Part shown: piece by piece, positions 7,424 through 16,786 of the stretch
How positions within the stretch are numbered: the stretch's first letter is position 1
Layout: each line of letters begins with the position of its first letter
DNA from: Achromobacter kerstersii
Lineage (GTDB): Bacteria > Pseudomonadota > Gammaproteobacteria > Burkholderiales > Burkholderiaceae_B
DNA length: 64,000 nucleotides
Assembly (NCBI RefSeq): GCF_902859595.1
Contig: NZ_CADIJQ010000002.1
Span: forward strand, 248,001-312,000
Reading direction: 5' to 3'
Notes under the pieces: model-generated
Told to the model about the DNA's origin: nothing
Database searches by the model: none
The model's input: only the letters and a program-made list of their open reading frames with translations
Made by a program: the position numbers and the translations under genes

Positions 7424-9174
7424 AGGCAGGCAAAGCCCGCGCGCAAGGCGAAGAAGGCCTGCGCCAGTCCATGTCCTGGTTGCATACCTGGGCGGGGCTT
7501 ATTTTTGGCTGGGTGTTGTTCGCGATGTTCCTGACGGGTTCGCTCGCGTTTTTCCGGCCCGAGATCACGCGCTGGATGCAGCCGGAAATTCAGGTGCAGG
7601 CCCTGCCTGCCGTGCAAGCCGTGGAGATGGCGCAACGCTATCTGAATGACAATGCGCCGGACGCCAAGCGCTGGTTCATCACGCCGCCCACCGCTCGCGA
7701 ACCGCTGACGCTGCTGCTGTACCAGGTTGCCAAGCCCAAGCCGGGCGAGCGCGGTTTCGTGCGCGTGAAGCTGGATCAGAACGGGCAGGAAGTCAAAGGC
7801 CGGGAAACACGCGGCGGCGAGTTCTTCTACCGCTTCCATTTCGAATTGGAAACCGCGTACCCGTGGGGGCGCTGGCTGGCCAGCATCGCGGGCATGTTCA
7901 TGCTGGTGGCGATCATCAGCGGCATCATCACGCACAAAAAGATATTCACCGATTTCTTTACCTTCCGCCCTAAAAAGGGTGGGCAGCGCGCCTGGATGGA
8001 CGGCCATAACGTGCTGTCGGTATTGGGGCTGCCGTTTCATCTGATGATCACCTTCAGCGGCCTGATGCTGTTCATGGTGATGCTGATGCCGGCCGGCATC
8101 AACGCCGTCTACGAGAATCCGCGCCAATACACGGACGACGTTTTCAAATCGTTCAAGGTCACGCCGCCGCTGAATCAGCCCGCCCCGCTGCTGCCGATTG
8201 CGCCGCTGCTTGAGCAGGCGCAGCAACACTGGCAGGGCCGCGTCGGCCGCGTCACCGTCAATAACCCGGGCGACGCCGGCGCCACCGTGACGATGGTGCG
8301 CGACGCCGCCGATGGCGTGTCGTATGGGCGCTTGGCGCCGTACATGCGTTTTGATGGCGTGACTGGGAAGTACCTGGAAGGCGAGGATGACCTTAGCGGC
8401 ACCGTGCAGACGGCCGGCACCATCATCGGCCTGCATCTGGGCTTGTTTGCTGAACCGCTGTTGCGCTGGTTCTACTTTGTGGTCAGCCTTGCTGGCACCG
8501 GCATGGTCGGCACGGGGCTGGTGCTCTGGATCGCCAAGCGCCGTCAGAAGGCGCGTCCGGGCGATGCCCGCGAAGCTTTTTCGCTGCGTCTGGTCGATGG
8601 CCTGAACGCAGGCACGATCGCGGGCGTGGTCTTTGGCGTGGCTGCATTTTTCCTGGCCAACCGCCTGCTGCCCGCTGAGATGCCCGGCCGCCAACTCTGG
8701 GAAGTGCGCGCGTTCTTTTCGGCGTGGGCGCTGTCGCTGGTCTATGCCTTCGTGTTCCAACGCCGCAAATGGCAAGACCTGCTGGCCGTGGCGGCTGCCG
8801 CGATGGCCTTGGTGCCGGTCGTCAATGCGTTGACCACGTCGCGTCACCTGGGCGTGTCGCTGCCGCAGGGCGATTGGGTGATGGCCGGTTTTGACCTGAC
8901 CTGCCTGGCCACGGCGCTGTTGTTCGCCTGGATGGCGCGCAAGGCGGCGCGGGCCCGCAAGGCGCCTGCGACGCAGCCGGCACGCGCTGCCGCCAAGCCG
9001 CGCGCTGCCGCCAAGCCGCACGCGGAAAAAGGGGCTGCCGCTGCGCCTGCCGCTGCCGCTGCCGCCGCGCCCGCCGCCTCCACCCGGCACCCGTCTTCCC
9101 CCGTTGCCGAGGCGCCCGTGACGAAGTCCGCCCCCAGTGCCGTCGTTTATGAACCGCGAGGTGATACGCCATGA
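7420..9174 (+). CDS. PepSY-domain transmembrane protein (PiuB/FpvG-like)
   Basis: A 584-residue protein from the ATG at 7420. The first helix segment (MSWLHTWAGLIFGWVLFAMF) is the PepSY_TM hallmark. Further pairs of helices and periplasmic PepSY loops follow, with conserved His residues (MDGHNVLSVLGLPFHLM) that could bind haem. Relatives include FpvG, an inner-membrane protein needed for reduction and release of iron from pyoverdine in Pseudomonas. The last 70 residues are a low-complexity Ala/Lys/Pro tail, probably cytoplasmic and dispensable. The stop overlaps the DUF3325 start (ATGA). I infer a role in reducing or releasing siderophore iron in the periplasm. Confidence 0.85.
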   Translation: MKAGKARAQGEEGLRQSMSWLHTWAGLIFGWVLFAMFLTGSLAFFRPEITRWMQPEIQVQALPAVQAVEMAQRYLNDNAPDAKRWFITPPTAREPLTLLLYQVAKPKPGERGFVRVKLDQNGQEVKGRETRGGEFFYRFHFELETAYPWGRWLASIAGMFMLVAIISGIITHKKIFTDFFTFRPKKGGQRAWMDGHNVLSVLGLPFHLMITFSGLMLFMVMLMPAGINAVYENPRQYTDDVFKSFKVTPPLNQPAPLLPIAPLLEQAQQHWQGRVGRVTVNNPGDAGATVTMVRDAADGVSYGRLAPYMRFDGVTGKYLEGEDDLSGTVQTAGTIIGLHLGLFAEPLLRWFYFVVSLAGTGMVGTGLVLWIAKRRQKARPGDAREAFSLRLVDGLNAGTIAGVVFGVAAFFLANRLLPAEMPGRQLWEVRAFFSAWALSLVYAFVFQRRKWQDLLAVAAAAMALVPVVNALTTSRHLGVSLPQGDWVMAGFDLTCLATALLFAWMARKAARARKAPATQPARAAAKPRAAAKPHAEKGAAAAPAAAAAAAPAASTRHPSSPVAEAPVTKSAPSAVVYEPRGDTP

Positions 9175-9494
9175 CGCTTGCCGCCTTCTGCCTGGCCTAC
9201 GCGGGGTTTTCCGCCCTGTGCCTGGGCATGGACCGCCACTACGAAGATCTGTTCGACCGGGCCATGCCCCGGCGTCATCGGGTGCCGTTGCGCGCGTTCG
9301 GCTGGATCGCGCTGGCCTTATCGCTATGCGCGTCAGCCGCGGTGTGGGGCTGGAGCTACGGCACGGTCGAGTGGATCGGCATCCTCAGCATTGCCGGCCT
9401 GCTGCTGATCTGGTTCCTGACCTTCCGCCCGCGCGCCGCGCTGACCACGGGCGGGGTGTGCGCCCTGGCGGCGCCGCTCTTGGCGGTGCTGTAA
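9171..9494 (+). CDS. DUF3325-family membrane protein
   Basis: A 107-residue protein with three or four membrane helices. It carries the family features MDRHYE after the first helix and a late FLTFRPR. It overlaps the PepSY gene by four bases and closes the iron-linked operon. DUF3325 proteins accompany PepSY proteins in siderophore regions; they may be accessory subunits of the membrane reductase complex. No receptor or sigma factor gene is attached here. Confidence 0.75.
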   Translation: MTLAAFCLAYAGFSALCLGMDRHYEDLFDRAMPRRHRVPLRAFGWIALALSLCASAAVWGWSYGTVEWIGILSIAGLLLIWFLTFRPRAALTTGGVCALAAPLLAVL

Positions 9495-9646
9495 GTTCGC
9501 CGGCCGGCTCGGGTTGCGCCGAGCCAGCCCTGACCGAGCCCCGCTGAGCCATTCCACGCATCCCGGCGACGAAGACGCCCGCCCGACGGCTGGGCGCTCC
9601 GGCACGTTACACTGCTCGTTTCCCCTAGCAAACGCCTCTTCGCCCC

Positions 9647-10966
9647 ATGAATACCCGCGTCCTTACTGGCATTACCACCACTGGCACCCCCCACCTTGGC
9701 AACTATGCGGGCGCTATCCGGCCCGCCGTGCAGGCCAGTACGCAGCCCGGCGTGGACGCATTCTTTTTTCTGGCGGACTATCACGCGCTGATCAAGTGCG
9801 ATGATCCGGCGCGTGTCGCGCGTTCCCGCCTGGAAATCGCGGCGACCTGGCTGGCCGTGGGCCTGGACCACGATCGTGTCACGTTCTATCGCCAGTCCGA
9901 CATTCCTGAAATTCCCGAACTCAGCTGGCTCCTGACCTGCGTCACGGCCAAGGGCCTGATGAACCGCGCGCACGCCTACAAGGCGTCGGTGGACCAGAAC
10001 GTGGCCAAGGGCGTGGAGCCCGACGACGGCGTCACGATGGGCTTGTTCTCGTATCCGATCCTGATGGCCGCGGACATCCTGATGTTCAACGCGAACCGCG
10101 TGCCGGTCGGCCGCGATCAGATCCAGCATCTGGAAATGGCGCGCGACATCGCCCAGCGCTTCAACCACCTGTACGGCCGTGATTACTTCACGCTGCCCGA
10201 AGTGGTGATCGAGGAAGACGTGGCGACCTTGCCCGGCCTGGATGGCCGCAAGATGTCCAAGAGCTACAACAACACCATTCCGTTGTTCGAAGGCGGCGCA
10301 AAGGCGCTGCGCGCGTCGGTGATGCGCATCGTGACCGATTCGCGTGAACCCGGCGAACCCAAGGACGCCGAGAGCTCGCACCTGTACACGCTGTACCGCG
10401 CATTCGCCACGCACGAGCAATCGGCGGCGTTCCGCAAGCAGTTGGAAGAGGGCATGGGTTGGGGCGACGCCAAACAGGCGCTGTACGAGCATCTGGAAAA
10501 CCTGCTTGCGCCGATGCGCGAGAAGTACGTTGACCTGATCGCCAACCCCGGCCGCATCGAAGACATTCTGCAAGCCGGCGCCGCCAAGGCGCGCACGCTG
10601 GCGCTGCCGCTGATGCAGGAACTGCGCGAGGCCGTGGGCCTGCGCAACCTGAACGCGGGCGCCACGGCGGGCAAGGCGCAGGGCAAAAAGGAAAAGGGCA
10701 AGGGCGCGCGCTTCGTCAGCTTCCGCGATGAAGACGGCGCTTTCCGCTTCCGCCTTCTGGCTGCCGATGGCGAAGAGCTGCTGTTGTCGCCGGGCTTTGC
10801 CAATCCGAAGGACGCGGGCGGCTTGATGCAAACGCTGAAGTCCGATCCCTCGGACGCGGTGCTGACGGGCCTGCTGCAAGGGGCTGACACGGCCGCGGCT
10901 GGGGATGTGGACCCCGTCCTGTTGGGCCGCGTGCGCGACGCGCTGGTGTCGATGTCTCAGGAATAA
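9647..10966 (+). CDS. trpS: tryptophan--tRNA ligase with C-terminal extension
   Basis: A 439-residue class I aminoacyl-tRNA synthetase. The HIGH-equivalent TPHLGN is at residues 14-19 and KMSKS at 202-206, with [17 protein letters not shown] between. It charges tRNA-Trp. The usual bacterial enzyme is about 330-350 residues. Here a Lys/Gly-rich linker near 340-352 leads to an extra domain of about 85 residues ([20 protein letters not shown]...LLLSPGF) resembling a DUF1508/YegP-type fold. Related Burkholderiales enzymes appear to share it. The start ATG at 9647 follows a short spacer from the iron operon with its own promoter-like region. Confidence 0.95.
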   Translation: MNTRVLTGITTTGTPHLGNYAGAIRPAVQASTQPGVDAFFFLADYHALIKCDDPARVARSRLEIAATWLAVGLDHDRVTFYRQSDIPEIPELSWLLTCVTAKGLMNRAHAYKASVDQNVAKGVEPDDGVTMGLFSYPILMAADILMFNANRVPVGRDQIQHLEMARDIAQRFNHLYGRDYFTLPEVVIEEDVATLPGLDGRKMSKSYNNTIPLFEGGAKALRASVMRIVTDSREPGEPKDAESSHLYTLYRAFATHEQSAAFRKQLEEGMGWGDAKQALYEHLENLLAPMREKYVDLIANPGRIEDILQAGAAKARTLALPLMQELREAVGLRNLNAGATAGKAQGKKEKGKGARFVSFRDEDGAFRFRLLAADGEELLLSPGFANPKDAGGLMQTLKSDPSDAVLTGLLQGADTAAAGDVDPVLLGRVRDALVSMSQE

Positions 10967-11075
10967 AAGGGATAGCGGGGCGGTGTGGCGGCATCATGCG
11001 CCGCTGCACGCGCCGCCCGCTCAGGCTGGATTACGACGCGGTATGGGATACGGTCCCATCCGCGTCGTTTCACAT

Positions 11076-11588
11076 TCAGGCTGCGCGTGCGTTCGCGTTG
11101 GCGACGATGCGGCCATCGCGCACCTGGAAACGCTGGGCGTTGCCCTGGCCCGCGATCTCCAGCATGTCGCCTTCCGAATAGCCCGTGACGTTCGGGCAGT
11201 CGAGCCATTCCGGGTTGATGAACGGAAAGTACTTCAGCGTGCCGCTGCCCTGGCTGACGAAGTCGAAGGTTGTGTTGGCGACCACTTCGGGGTCCCATTG
11301 GCTGGCGTCGAATACCAGCGCGCAGCCCGCGCCGATGCGGTACACGATGCTGGCGCCCATGCTGGCGAAACCCAGCGCGCCCACATGCAGCTGCGCGCCG
11401 TTCTGCAATTCGATGATGCGGGTGCCCAGGCGTTCCAACGTGATGTGCTTGAAGGTGACTTCCGCGCCATCAACGATCAGGTGCGCATATTGGCCCAGCG
11501 TGACTTCGCTGTAGGCGCCGCCCGCGCCGGCTTCTTTTTCGGTGATCGTTGCCGCTTCATTGGCGGCAAGCGTAATGGTATTGCGCAT
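11076..11588 (-). CDS. hypothetical beta-rich protein
   Basis: A 170-residue protein I do not recognise. It has no signal peptide or membrane helix. Spaced hydrophobic stretches and turns (VTLGQYAHLIVDGAEVTFKHI, NGAQLHVGALGF) suggest a repetitive beta structure such as a beta-helix or adhesin-like fold. Codon use matches its neighbours, and the reading frame is intact from an ATG at 11588 with a GAGAG-type ribosome site upstream. It is convergent with trpS and stands alone. No function is proposed. Confidence 0.6.
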   Translation of the reverse strand: MRNTITLAANEAATITEKEAGAGGAYSEVTLGQYAHLIVDGAEVTFKHITLERLGTRIIELQNGAQLHVGALGFASMGASIVYRIGAGCALVFDASQWDPEVVANTTFDFVSQGSGTLKYFPFINPEWLDCPNVTGYSEGDMLEIAGQGNAQRFQVRDGRIVANANARAA

Positions 11589-11820
11589 GACGAATCGCTC
11601 TCCGGGCTTTCAGGGTAGGGGCGCTTTTTTTGGATTTCTTGCCTGATAGACGGTTCGCGCCGCGGTTCGCCTGATCATGGATGTTTGTGCCTGCCGAGTT
11701 CCCCAACGCCACCGGCTTTTATTATTTGGACACAATTCGATATTTTCCCTTATTTTTAGATTGCTTGATTGAGGGAGCGCAAGGAAATCGCCAATCTAAG
11801 GGAAAGTCCTAAGCTAAAGA
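11589..11820. other. intergenic region, no gene seen
   Basis: About 230 bases between the start of the hypothetical gene and the tex terminator. It has an AT-rich patch near 11715-11770 (ttattatttggacacaattcg) that may hold the promoter of the leftward hypothetical gene. No RNA gene or repeat is evident. Confidence 0.5.
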
Positions 11821-11854
11821 AAAAGCCCGGCGCATGCGATGCGCCGGGCTTTTT
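11821..11854 (-). terminator. intrinsic terminator after tex
   Basis: A 15-bp perfect stem AAAAGCCCGGCGCAT / ATGCGCCGGGCTTTT with a GCG loop and T-runs on both sides. It lies just past the tex stop codon on the minus strand and could also stop rightward transcripts. Confidence 0.9.
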
Positions 11855-11877
11855 GATGAGCGGTGAATCTTCGGGAA

Positions 11878-14256
11878 TCAGCGCTTGAGCTTGGCGAAGG
11901 CGTCGGCCATCGCGCTGTTCATGCCGCCTGCGGCAGCGCCTGCGTTGCCGCGGCCGCCATCGCTTTGCGAACGGCGCGGGCGGTCACCGCCCTTGGGCGC
12001 GTCGCCGCTGCGGCGAGCCGGGGCAGCGGTGTCGTTCAGGCGCATGGTCAGCGCGACGCGTTTGCGCGCGGCGTCCACTTCCAGCACCTTCACGCTGACC
12101 GTCTGGCCCACGCGCACCACATCACGCGGGTCCTTCACGAACTTTTCGGCCAGCGCCGAAATGTGGACCAGGCCGTCCTGGTGCACGCCGATGTCAACGA
12201 ACGCGCCGAAGTTGGCCACGTTGGTCACGACGCCTTCCAGGATCATGCCCGGGTACAGGTCGTTCAGCGTTTCCACGCCTTCCTTGAACTGCGCGGTCTT
12301 GAACTCGGGGCGCGGATCGCGGCCGGGCTTTTCCAGTTCGGCGAAGATGTCGCGCACCGTGGGCAAGCCGAAACGCTCGTCGGTGAAGTCGGACGGCGAC
12401 ACGCCTTTCAGGGCTTCGCGCTGGCCGATGATCTGCTTCACTTCCGCCTTGATCTTGGCGACGATGCGCTCGACCACGGGATAGGCTTCGGGGTGAACCG
12501 ACGACGCATCCAGCGGGTTGTCGCCGTTGGGAATGCGCAGGAAGCCGGCGGCCTGTTCGAAGGCCTTTTCGCCAAAGCGCGGCACTTTGCGCAGGATTTC
12601 ACGCGTGGGGAACGCGCCGTTCTCGTCGCGCCAGGCCACGATGTTCTTGGCCAGCAGCGAGTTCAACCCGGACACGCGAGCCAGCAACGCAGCCGATGCC
12701 GTGTTGACGTCCACACCCACCGCGTTCACGCAATCTTCGACCACGGCGTCCAGCGAACGCGCCAGCTCGCGCTGGTTGACGTCGTGCTGGTACTGACCCA
12801 CGCCGATCGCCTTGGGATCGATCTTGACCAATTCGGCCAGCGGGTCTTGCAAGCGGCGGGCGATGGACACGGCGCCGCGCAGCGTCACGTCCAGGTCGGG
12901 GAATTCCAGGGCGGCGGTTTCCGATGCGGAATACACCGACGCGCCGGCCTCGGAGACCACCACGCGGGTGACCTTCAGGTCGGGGAAGCGTTCCATCATG
13001 TCGCCCACCAGCTTCTCGCTTTCGCGCGATGCGGTGCCGTTACCGATGGCGATCAGGTCCACCTTGTGGCGCGCCACCAGCGCGGCCAGCGTGTTGATCG
13101 TGCCTTCACGGTCGCGGCGCGGTTCGAAGGGGTAGACGGTGGTGGTGTCGACGACCTTGCCGGTCTGGTCGATCACGGCAATCTTGCAGCCCGTGCGGAT
13201 GCCCGGGTCCAGGCCCAGCACGGCCTTGGGGCCGGCAGGCGCGGCCAGCAGCAAGTCTTTCAAGTTGGCGGCGAACACGCGAATGGCTTCGGCTTCGCCG
13301 CTTTCGCGCAGGCGGCCGATCAGTTCGCTTTCGAATGCCGTCAGCAGCTTCACGCGCCAGGTCCAGCGGCAGACTTCGCCCAGCCAGCGGGCGCGCGGCG
13401 TGGCGTCCAGCGCGAACAGGCCGTTGCCCAGCTTCAGGAAGTTGGCGATGCGCGCCACGCACGGGTGCGGCAGTTGCGCTTCCAGCTCGGCTTCCAGGCC
13501 CAGACGCAGTTCCAGCACGCCTTGCTGGCGGCCGCGCAGCAGCGCCAGGATGCGGTGCGAGGGCAGCGTGCGCAGCGGCTCGTTGAAGTCGAACCAGTCG
13601 CGGAAGTTGGCGCCCTCGGTTTCCTTGCCGTCGATCATCTTGGAGTAGATCAGGCCGGTGGACCACAGGTGCTCGCGCATGTCGGCCAGCAGGTCCGCGT
13701 TTTCCGCGTAGCGCTCGGCCAGGATGTCGCGCGCGCCGTCCAGCGCCGCCTTGGCGTCGTTGATCGACGCTTCGGGGTTCAGGTACTGCGCGGCCAGCAC
13801 GGCGGGGTCGCAGGCAAGGTCCGCCAGGATGGCGTCGGCCAGCGGTTCCAGACCGGCCTCGCGGGCGATCTGGGCGCGGGTGCGGCGCTTGGGCTTGTAC
13901 GGCGCGTACAAGTCTTCCAGGCGCTGCTTGGTGTCAGCCGTGGCGATTTCCTGCTGGAGCTCGGGCGTGAGCTTGCCCTGCTGCGAGATGGATTCAAGGA
14001 TCGAGCCGCGGCGCTCTTCGAGTTCGCGCAGGTAACCCAGGCGCACTTCCAGATTGCGCAGCACGGTATCGTCCAGGCCGCCAGTGGCTTCCTTGCGATA
14101 GCGAGAGATAAACGGCACGGTGGCGCCGTCATCCAGCAGTTCCACCGCCGAAGCGATCTGGGAGGCGCGCGCGCCGAGCTCGGTGGCGAGCTGCGCGACG
14201 ATGCGGGCGTTGTCGACGCCGGCGGCGACGTTCGTGATAGCGGAAGTTTCAGACAT
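11878..14256 (-). CDS. tex: RNA-binding transcriptional accessory protein Tex
   Basis: A 792-residue Tex protein: an N-terminal helical region, a YqgF-like RNase H fold ([18 protein letters not shown] near residues 345-362), helix-hairpin-helix motifs ([15 protein letters not shown]), and an S1 RNA-binding domain near residues 666-740 ([21 protein letters not shown]). The Ser/Arg/Gly-rich tail ends in [10 protein letters not shown]. Tex was first described in Bordetella pertussis as affecting toxin expression; it binds RNA and influences transcription. The gene is single, with its own terminator. The long rightward reading frame over the same DNA is only an antisense shadow. Confidence 0.95.
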   Translation of the reverse strand: MSETSAITNVAAGVDNARIVAQLATELGARASQIASAVELLDDGATVPFISRYRKEATGGLDDTVLRNLEVRLGYLRELEERRGSILESISQQGKLTPELQQEIATADTKQRLEDLYAPYKPKRRTRAQIAREAGLEPLADAILADLACDPAVLAAQYLNPEASINDAKAALDGARDILAERYAENADLLADMREHLWSTGLIYSKMIDGKETEGANFRDWFDFNEPLRTLPSHRILALLRGRQQGVLELRLGLEAELEAQLPHPCVARIANFLKLGNGLFALDATPRARWLGEVCRWTWRVKLLTAFESELIGRLRESGEAEAIRVFAANLKDLLLAAPAGPKAVLGLDPGIRTGCKIAVIDQTGKVVDTTTVYPFEPRRDREGTINTLAALVARHKVDLIAIGNGTASRESEKLVGDMMERFPDLKVTRVVVSEAGASVYSASETAALEFPDLDVTLRGAVSIARRLQDPLAELVKIDPKAIGVGQYQHDVNQRELARSLDAVVEDCVNAVGVDVNTASAALLARVSGLNSLLAKNIVAWRDENGAFPTREILRKVPRFGEKAFEQAAGFLRIPNGDNPLDASSVHPEAYPVVERIVAKIKAEVKQIIGQREALKGVSPSDFTDERFGLPTVRDIFAELEKPGRDPRPEFKTAQFKEGVETLNDLYPGMILEGVVTNVANFGAFVDIGVHQDGLVHISALAEKFVKDPRDVVRVGQTVSVKVLEVDAARKRVALTMRLNDTAAPARRSGDAPKGGDRPRRSQSDGGRGNAGAAAGGMNSAMADAFAKLKR

Positions 14257-14469
14257 CTCTATACGACGACAAAAAGGAAAAACAAGGGGCGGATTGTGCC
14301 ATAAGCCACTGTTACAGAACGTGTGAGGGTGGACCGATCTGTCCCTGCGCGAGCCGGATCAGGCGGCTGCACCGAGTATCATTTGGTCCTTTCCCACATC
14401 AGTGTCTGGCGGCCGTACCGTATGGGTACCGGTATCTCCGAAGACGCCGACTGACACTAGGCTGCCGTA

Positions 14470-16599
14470 ATGCTGGACCTGGATATATCCGAATTTTTTG
14501 ACGAGGACGGGCCGCTGGCCACGGCCATGCCCGGCTACAAGCCACGCCCTTCGCAGGTGGAATTGTCGCAGGCGATTGGCGACGCCATTCAAGACCGCGC
14601 CACGCTGGTGGCCGAAGCCGGCACCGGTATCGGCAAAACCTGGGCTTACCTTGTACCCGCCTTCATTCAGGGCGGCAAGGTGCTGATTTCCACCGGTACC
14701 CGCACGCTGCAAGACCAGTTATTTGCGCGAGACCTGCCGCGCGTGCGCGCGGCGTTGGCCGCACCGGTCACGGCCGCGTTGCTCAAGGGCCGCGGCAATT
14801 ACGTCTGCCACTATCACCTGGAACGCTTGCAGGGCGACGAACGCGCCTTGAAGTCGCGCACCGAAATCCAGCAATTGCGCCAGATTCAGGTGTTCGCCGG
14901 CATCACCAAAACAGGCGACCGCAGCGATCTTGCGCAGGTGCCTGAAGACGCCGACATCTGGCAGCGCGTGACGTCCACGCGCGAAAACTGTCTGGGCCAG
15001 GAATGCCCGCGCATCCGCGACTGTTTCGTCGTGAAGGCGCGCCGGCAGGCGCAGGAAGCTGACGTCGTGGTCGTCAACCATGCGCTCTTCATGGCCGACC
15101 TGGTGTTGCGCGAAGAGGGCGTGACCGATCTGCTGCCAGAAGCCGACACCGTCATCTTCGACGAAGCGCATCAGTTGCCCGACACGGCCACGCGCTTTCT
15201 GGGCAGCAGCGTGTCCACCCACCAACTGATGGACTTTGGCCGCGCGCTGGAAGTGGCGGGGTTGGCGTATGCCCGCGAGGCCGCCAAATGGAGCGACGTC
15301 AGCCGGCATCTGGAAACCGCCGCGCGCGAACTGCGCCTGGTCTGTGCGCCGCTTGACCGCATGCCGGGCCGCAAGGCCACGTTCGACGCCATTCCCAACC
15401 CCGAGGAATTCGACGAGGCCCTATTGGCCTTACGCGAAGCCGTGGATACGGCCACCAAGGCCTTGGGCGTGGTCGCGGAAAAACACCCTGACCTGATGGC
15501 GGCCGCGCGCATCGGCGCCGAGATCTCGGTACGGCTCAAGCGCTGGGCCACGCCCGGCCGTGCGGATGCCGGGTTTGCCGACGAAGGGTGGGGCCGGGAC
15601 GATCAAGCCCCCGAGCCGGCCGCCGCTGACGCCATCGCTGCGCTGGGCGACGGGGCGTCCACGCCTGCGGCCATTCTGGAAGGCGTGGCCGCCGCAGCCG
15701 AACAATGGACGGGGCCCGCGGTGCGCTGGGTCGAACACGGCCAGCACCATGTCCGCCTGCATTCGGCGCCGTTGTCGGTGGCGCAGGCTTTCTCGAAATA
15801 CCGCAAGCCGGGTCAGGCCTGGATCATGACGTCGGCCACGCTGTCGGTGAATGGCGAGTTCCATCATTTCACCAGTCAGCTGGGGTTGGAAAAGGCGCGC
15901 ACGGGCAAGTGGGAGTCGCCGTTCAATTACCCGGAACAGGCCCTGCTGTTCGTGCCGCGCGGCATGCCCGAGCCGCAGTCGCCGCAGTTTCTTGACCGCT
16001 TCGTCGACACGCTGATGCCGTTGCTGGAAGCCAGCCCCGGCGGCACGCTGGTGCTGTGCACGACCTTGCGCGCCGTGGAGAAGGTGGCGACCTTGCTAGC
16101 CGATGCCTTTGACGATGCTGGCCATGATTGGCCGCTGCTCAAGCAAGGCGAAGGCACGCGCCGGGACCTGCTTGACCGCTTCTGCAAGCTCAAGCATCCG
16201 GTGCTGGTGGGTAGCGCCAGCTTCTGGGAAGGCATCGACCTGCCCGGCGATGTGCTGACGTTGGTGGCCATTGATAAGCTGCCATTCGCGCCGCCCGATG
16301 ATCCTGTCATCGAAGCCCGGCTGCGGGCTTGCCGGGCCCAAGGCGGCAATCCGTTTTCGGAATACCAATTGCCCGAAGCCGCCATTTCGCTCAAGCAGGG
16401 CGCGGGCCGGCTGATTCGTACCGAGTCGGATTGGGGTGTGCTGATGGTGGGCGATGCGCGTCTGGTGGAAAAGCCTTACGGCAAACGCCTGTGGCGCGGG
16501 TTGCCGCCCTTTGCGCGAACGCGCGAACTGGAAGAGGTGCTGGCGTTCTATCGCCGCAAGCAAGAGGGCGGGGAAGACCAAGACCAAGACCAAGACTAA
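14470..16599 (+). CDS. DinG/YoaA-family ATP-dependent DNA helicase
   Basis: A 709-residue XPD-like superfamily 2 helicase. Walker A EAGTGIGKT is near residues 49-57. An Fe-S cluster region has Cys near 113 (YVCHYH) and at 174, 179 and 185 (CLGQECPRIRDC). The DEAH box FDEAHQLPD is near 230, and motif VI-like QGAGRLIRTE is near 645. It unwinds DNA 5' to 3' and probably acts in repair and R-loop or fork processing. The reading frame ends in GEDQDQDQD inside a hexanucleotide repeat; shifting by +1 at the same place gives a long Lys/Thr/Ala tail (see the repeat entry). Confidence 0.93.
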   Translation: MLDLDISEFFDEDGPLATAMPGYKPRPSQVELSQAIGDAIQDRATLVAEAGTGIGKTWAYLVPAFIQGGKVLISTGTRTLQDQLFARDLPRVRAALAAPVTAALLKGRGNYVCHYHLERLQGDERALKSRTEIQQLRQIQVFAGITKTGDRSDLAQVPEDADIWQRVTSTRENCLGQECPRIRDCFVVKARRQAQEADVVVVNHALFMADLVLREEGVTDLLPEADTVIFDEAHQLPDTATRFLGSSVSTHQLMDFGRALEVAGLAYAREAAKWSDVSRHLETAARELRLVCAPLDRMPGRKATFDAIPNPEEFDEALLALREAVDTATKALGVVAEKHPDLMAAARIGAEISVRLKRWATPGRADAGFADEGWGRDDQAPEPAAADAIAALGDGASTPAAILEGVAAAAEQWTGPAVRWVEHGQHHVRLHSAPLSVAQAFSKYRKPGQAWIMTSATLSVNGEFHHFTSQLGLEKARTGKWESPFNYPEQALLFVPRGMPEPQSPQFLDRFVDTLMPLLEASPGGTLVLCTTLRAVEKVATLLADAFDDAGHDWPLLKQGEGTRRDLLDRFCKLKHPVLVGSASFWEGIDLPGDVLTLVAIDKLPFAPPDDPVIEARLRACRAQGGNPFSEYQLPEAAISLKQGAGRLIRTESDWGVLMVGDARLVEKPYGKRLWRGLPPFARTRELEEVLAFYRRKQEGGEDQDQDQD

Positions 16600-16699
16600 G
16601 ACCAAGACTAAGACCAAGGCTAAGGCCAAGGCTAAGACTAAGACCAAGACCAAGACCAAGACCAAGACCAAGGCTAAGACCAAGGCTAAGACCAAGGCC
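16574..16699 (+). repeat. 21-copy hexanucleotide repeat (AAGACC/AAGACT/AAGGCT) at the dinG 3' end
   Basis: 126 bases made of 21 hexamers AAGACC, AAGACT, AAGGCT or AAGGCC. In the helicase frame it encodes Asp-Gln dipeptides and soon a stop, because TAAGAC variants put TAA in frame. In the +1 frame it is open throughout and encodes alternating Lys-Thr and Lys-Ala, ending KKKLLE with the stop codon inside the following terminator loop. Copy number can vary by whole units without altering either frame. Confidence 0.9.
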
Positions 16700-16714
16700 G
16701 ATGCCCACCCGGTT

Positions 16715-16750
16715 AAAAAAAAGCTCCTCGAATAATTCGAGGAGCTTTTT
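16715..16750. terminator. bidirectional terminator between dinG-type helicase and bamD
   Basis: A 12-bp perfect stem AAGCTCCTCGAA / TTCGAGGAGCTT with a TAA loop, flanked by A-run and T-run. It separates the convergent helicase and bamD genes and can serve both. Confidence 0.9.
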
Positions 16751-16786
16751 CTTTTCCCATGCGGGGAAGGCGGAGCAGCTGACGGA

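Noticed and set aside
11863-14304. An 813-codon rightward open frame opposite tex
   Set aside because: Composition (His, Gln, Val, Arg rich) is typical of antisense frames and no domain is recognisable; Tex on the minus strand is complete.
16574-16699. Hexamer array considered as a CRISPR or satellite element
   Set aside because: Units are contiguous, without spacers, and lie at the end of a coding frame; there are no cas genes.
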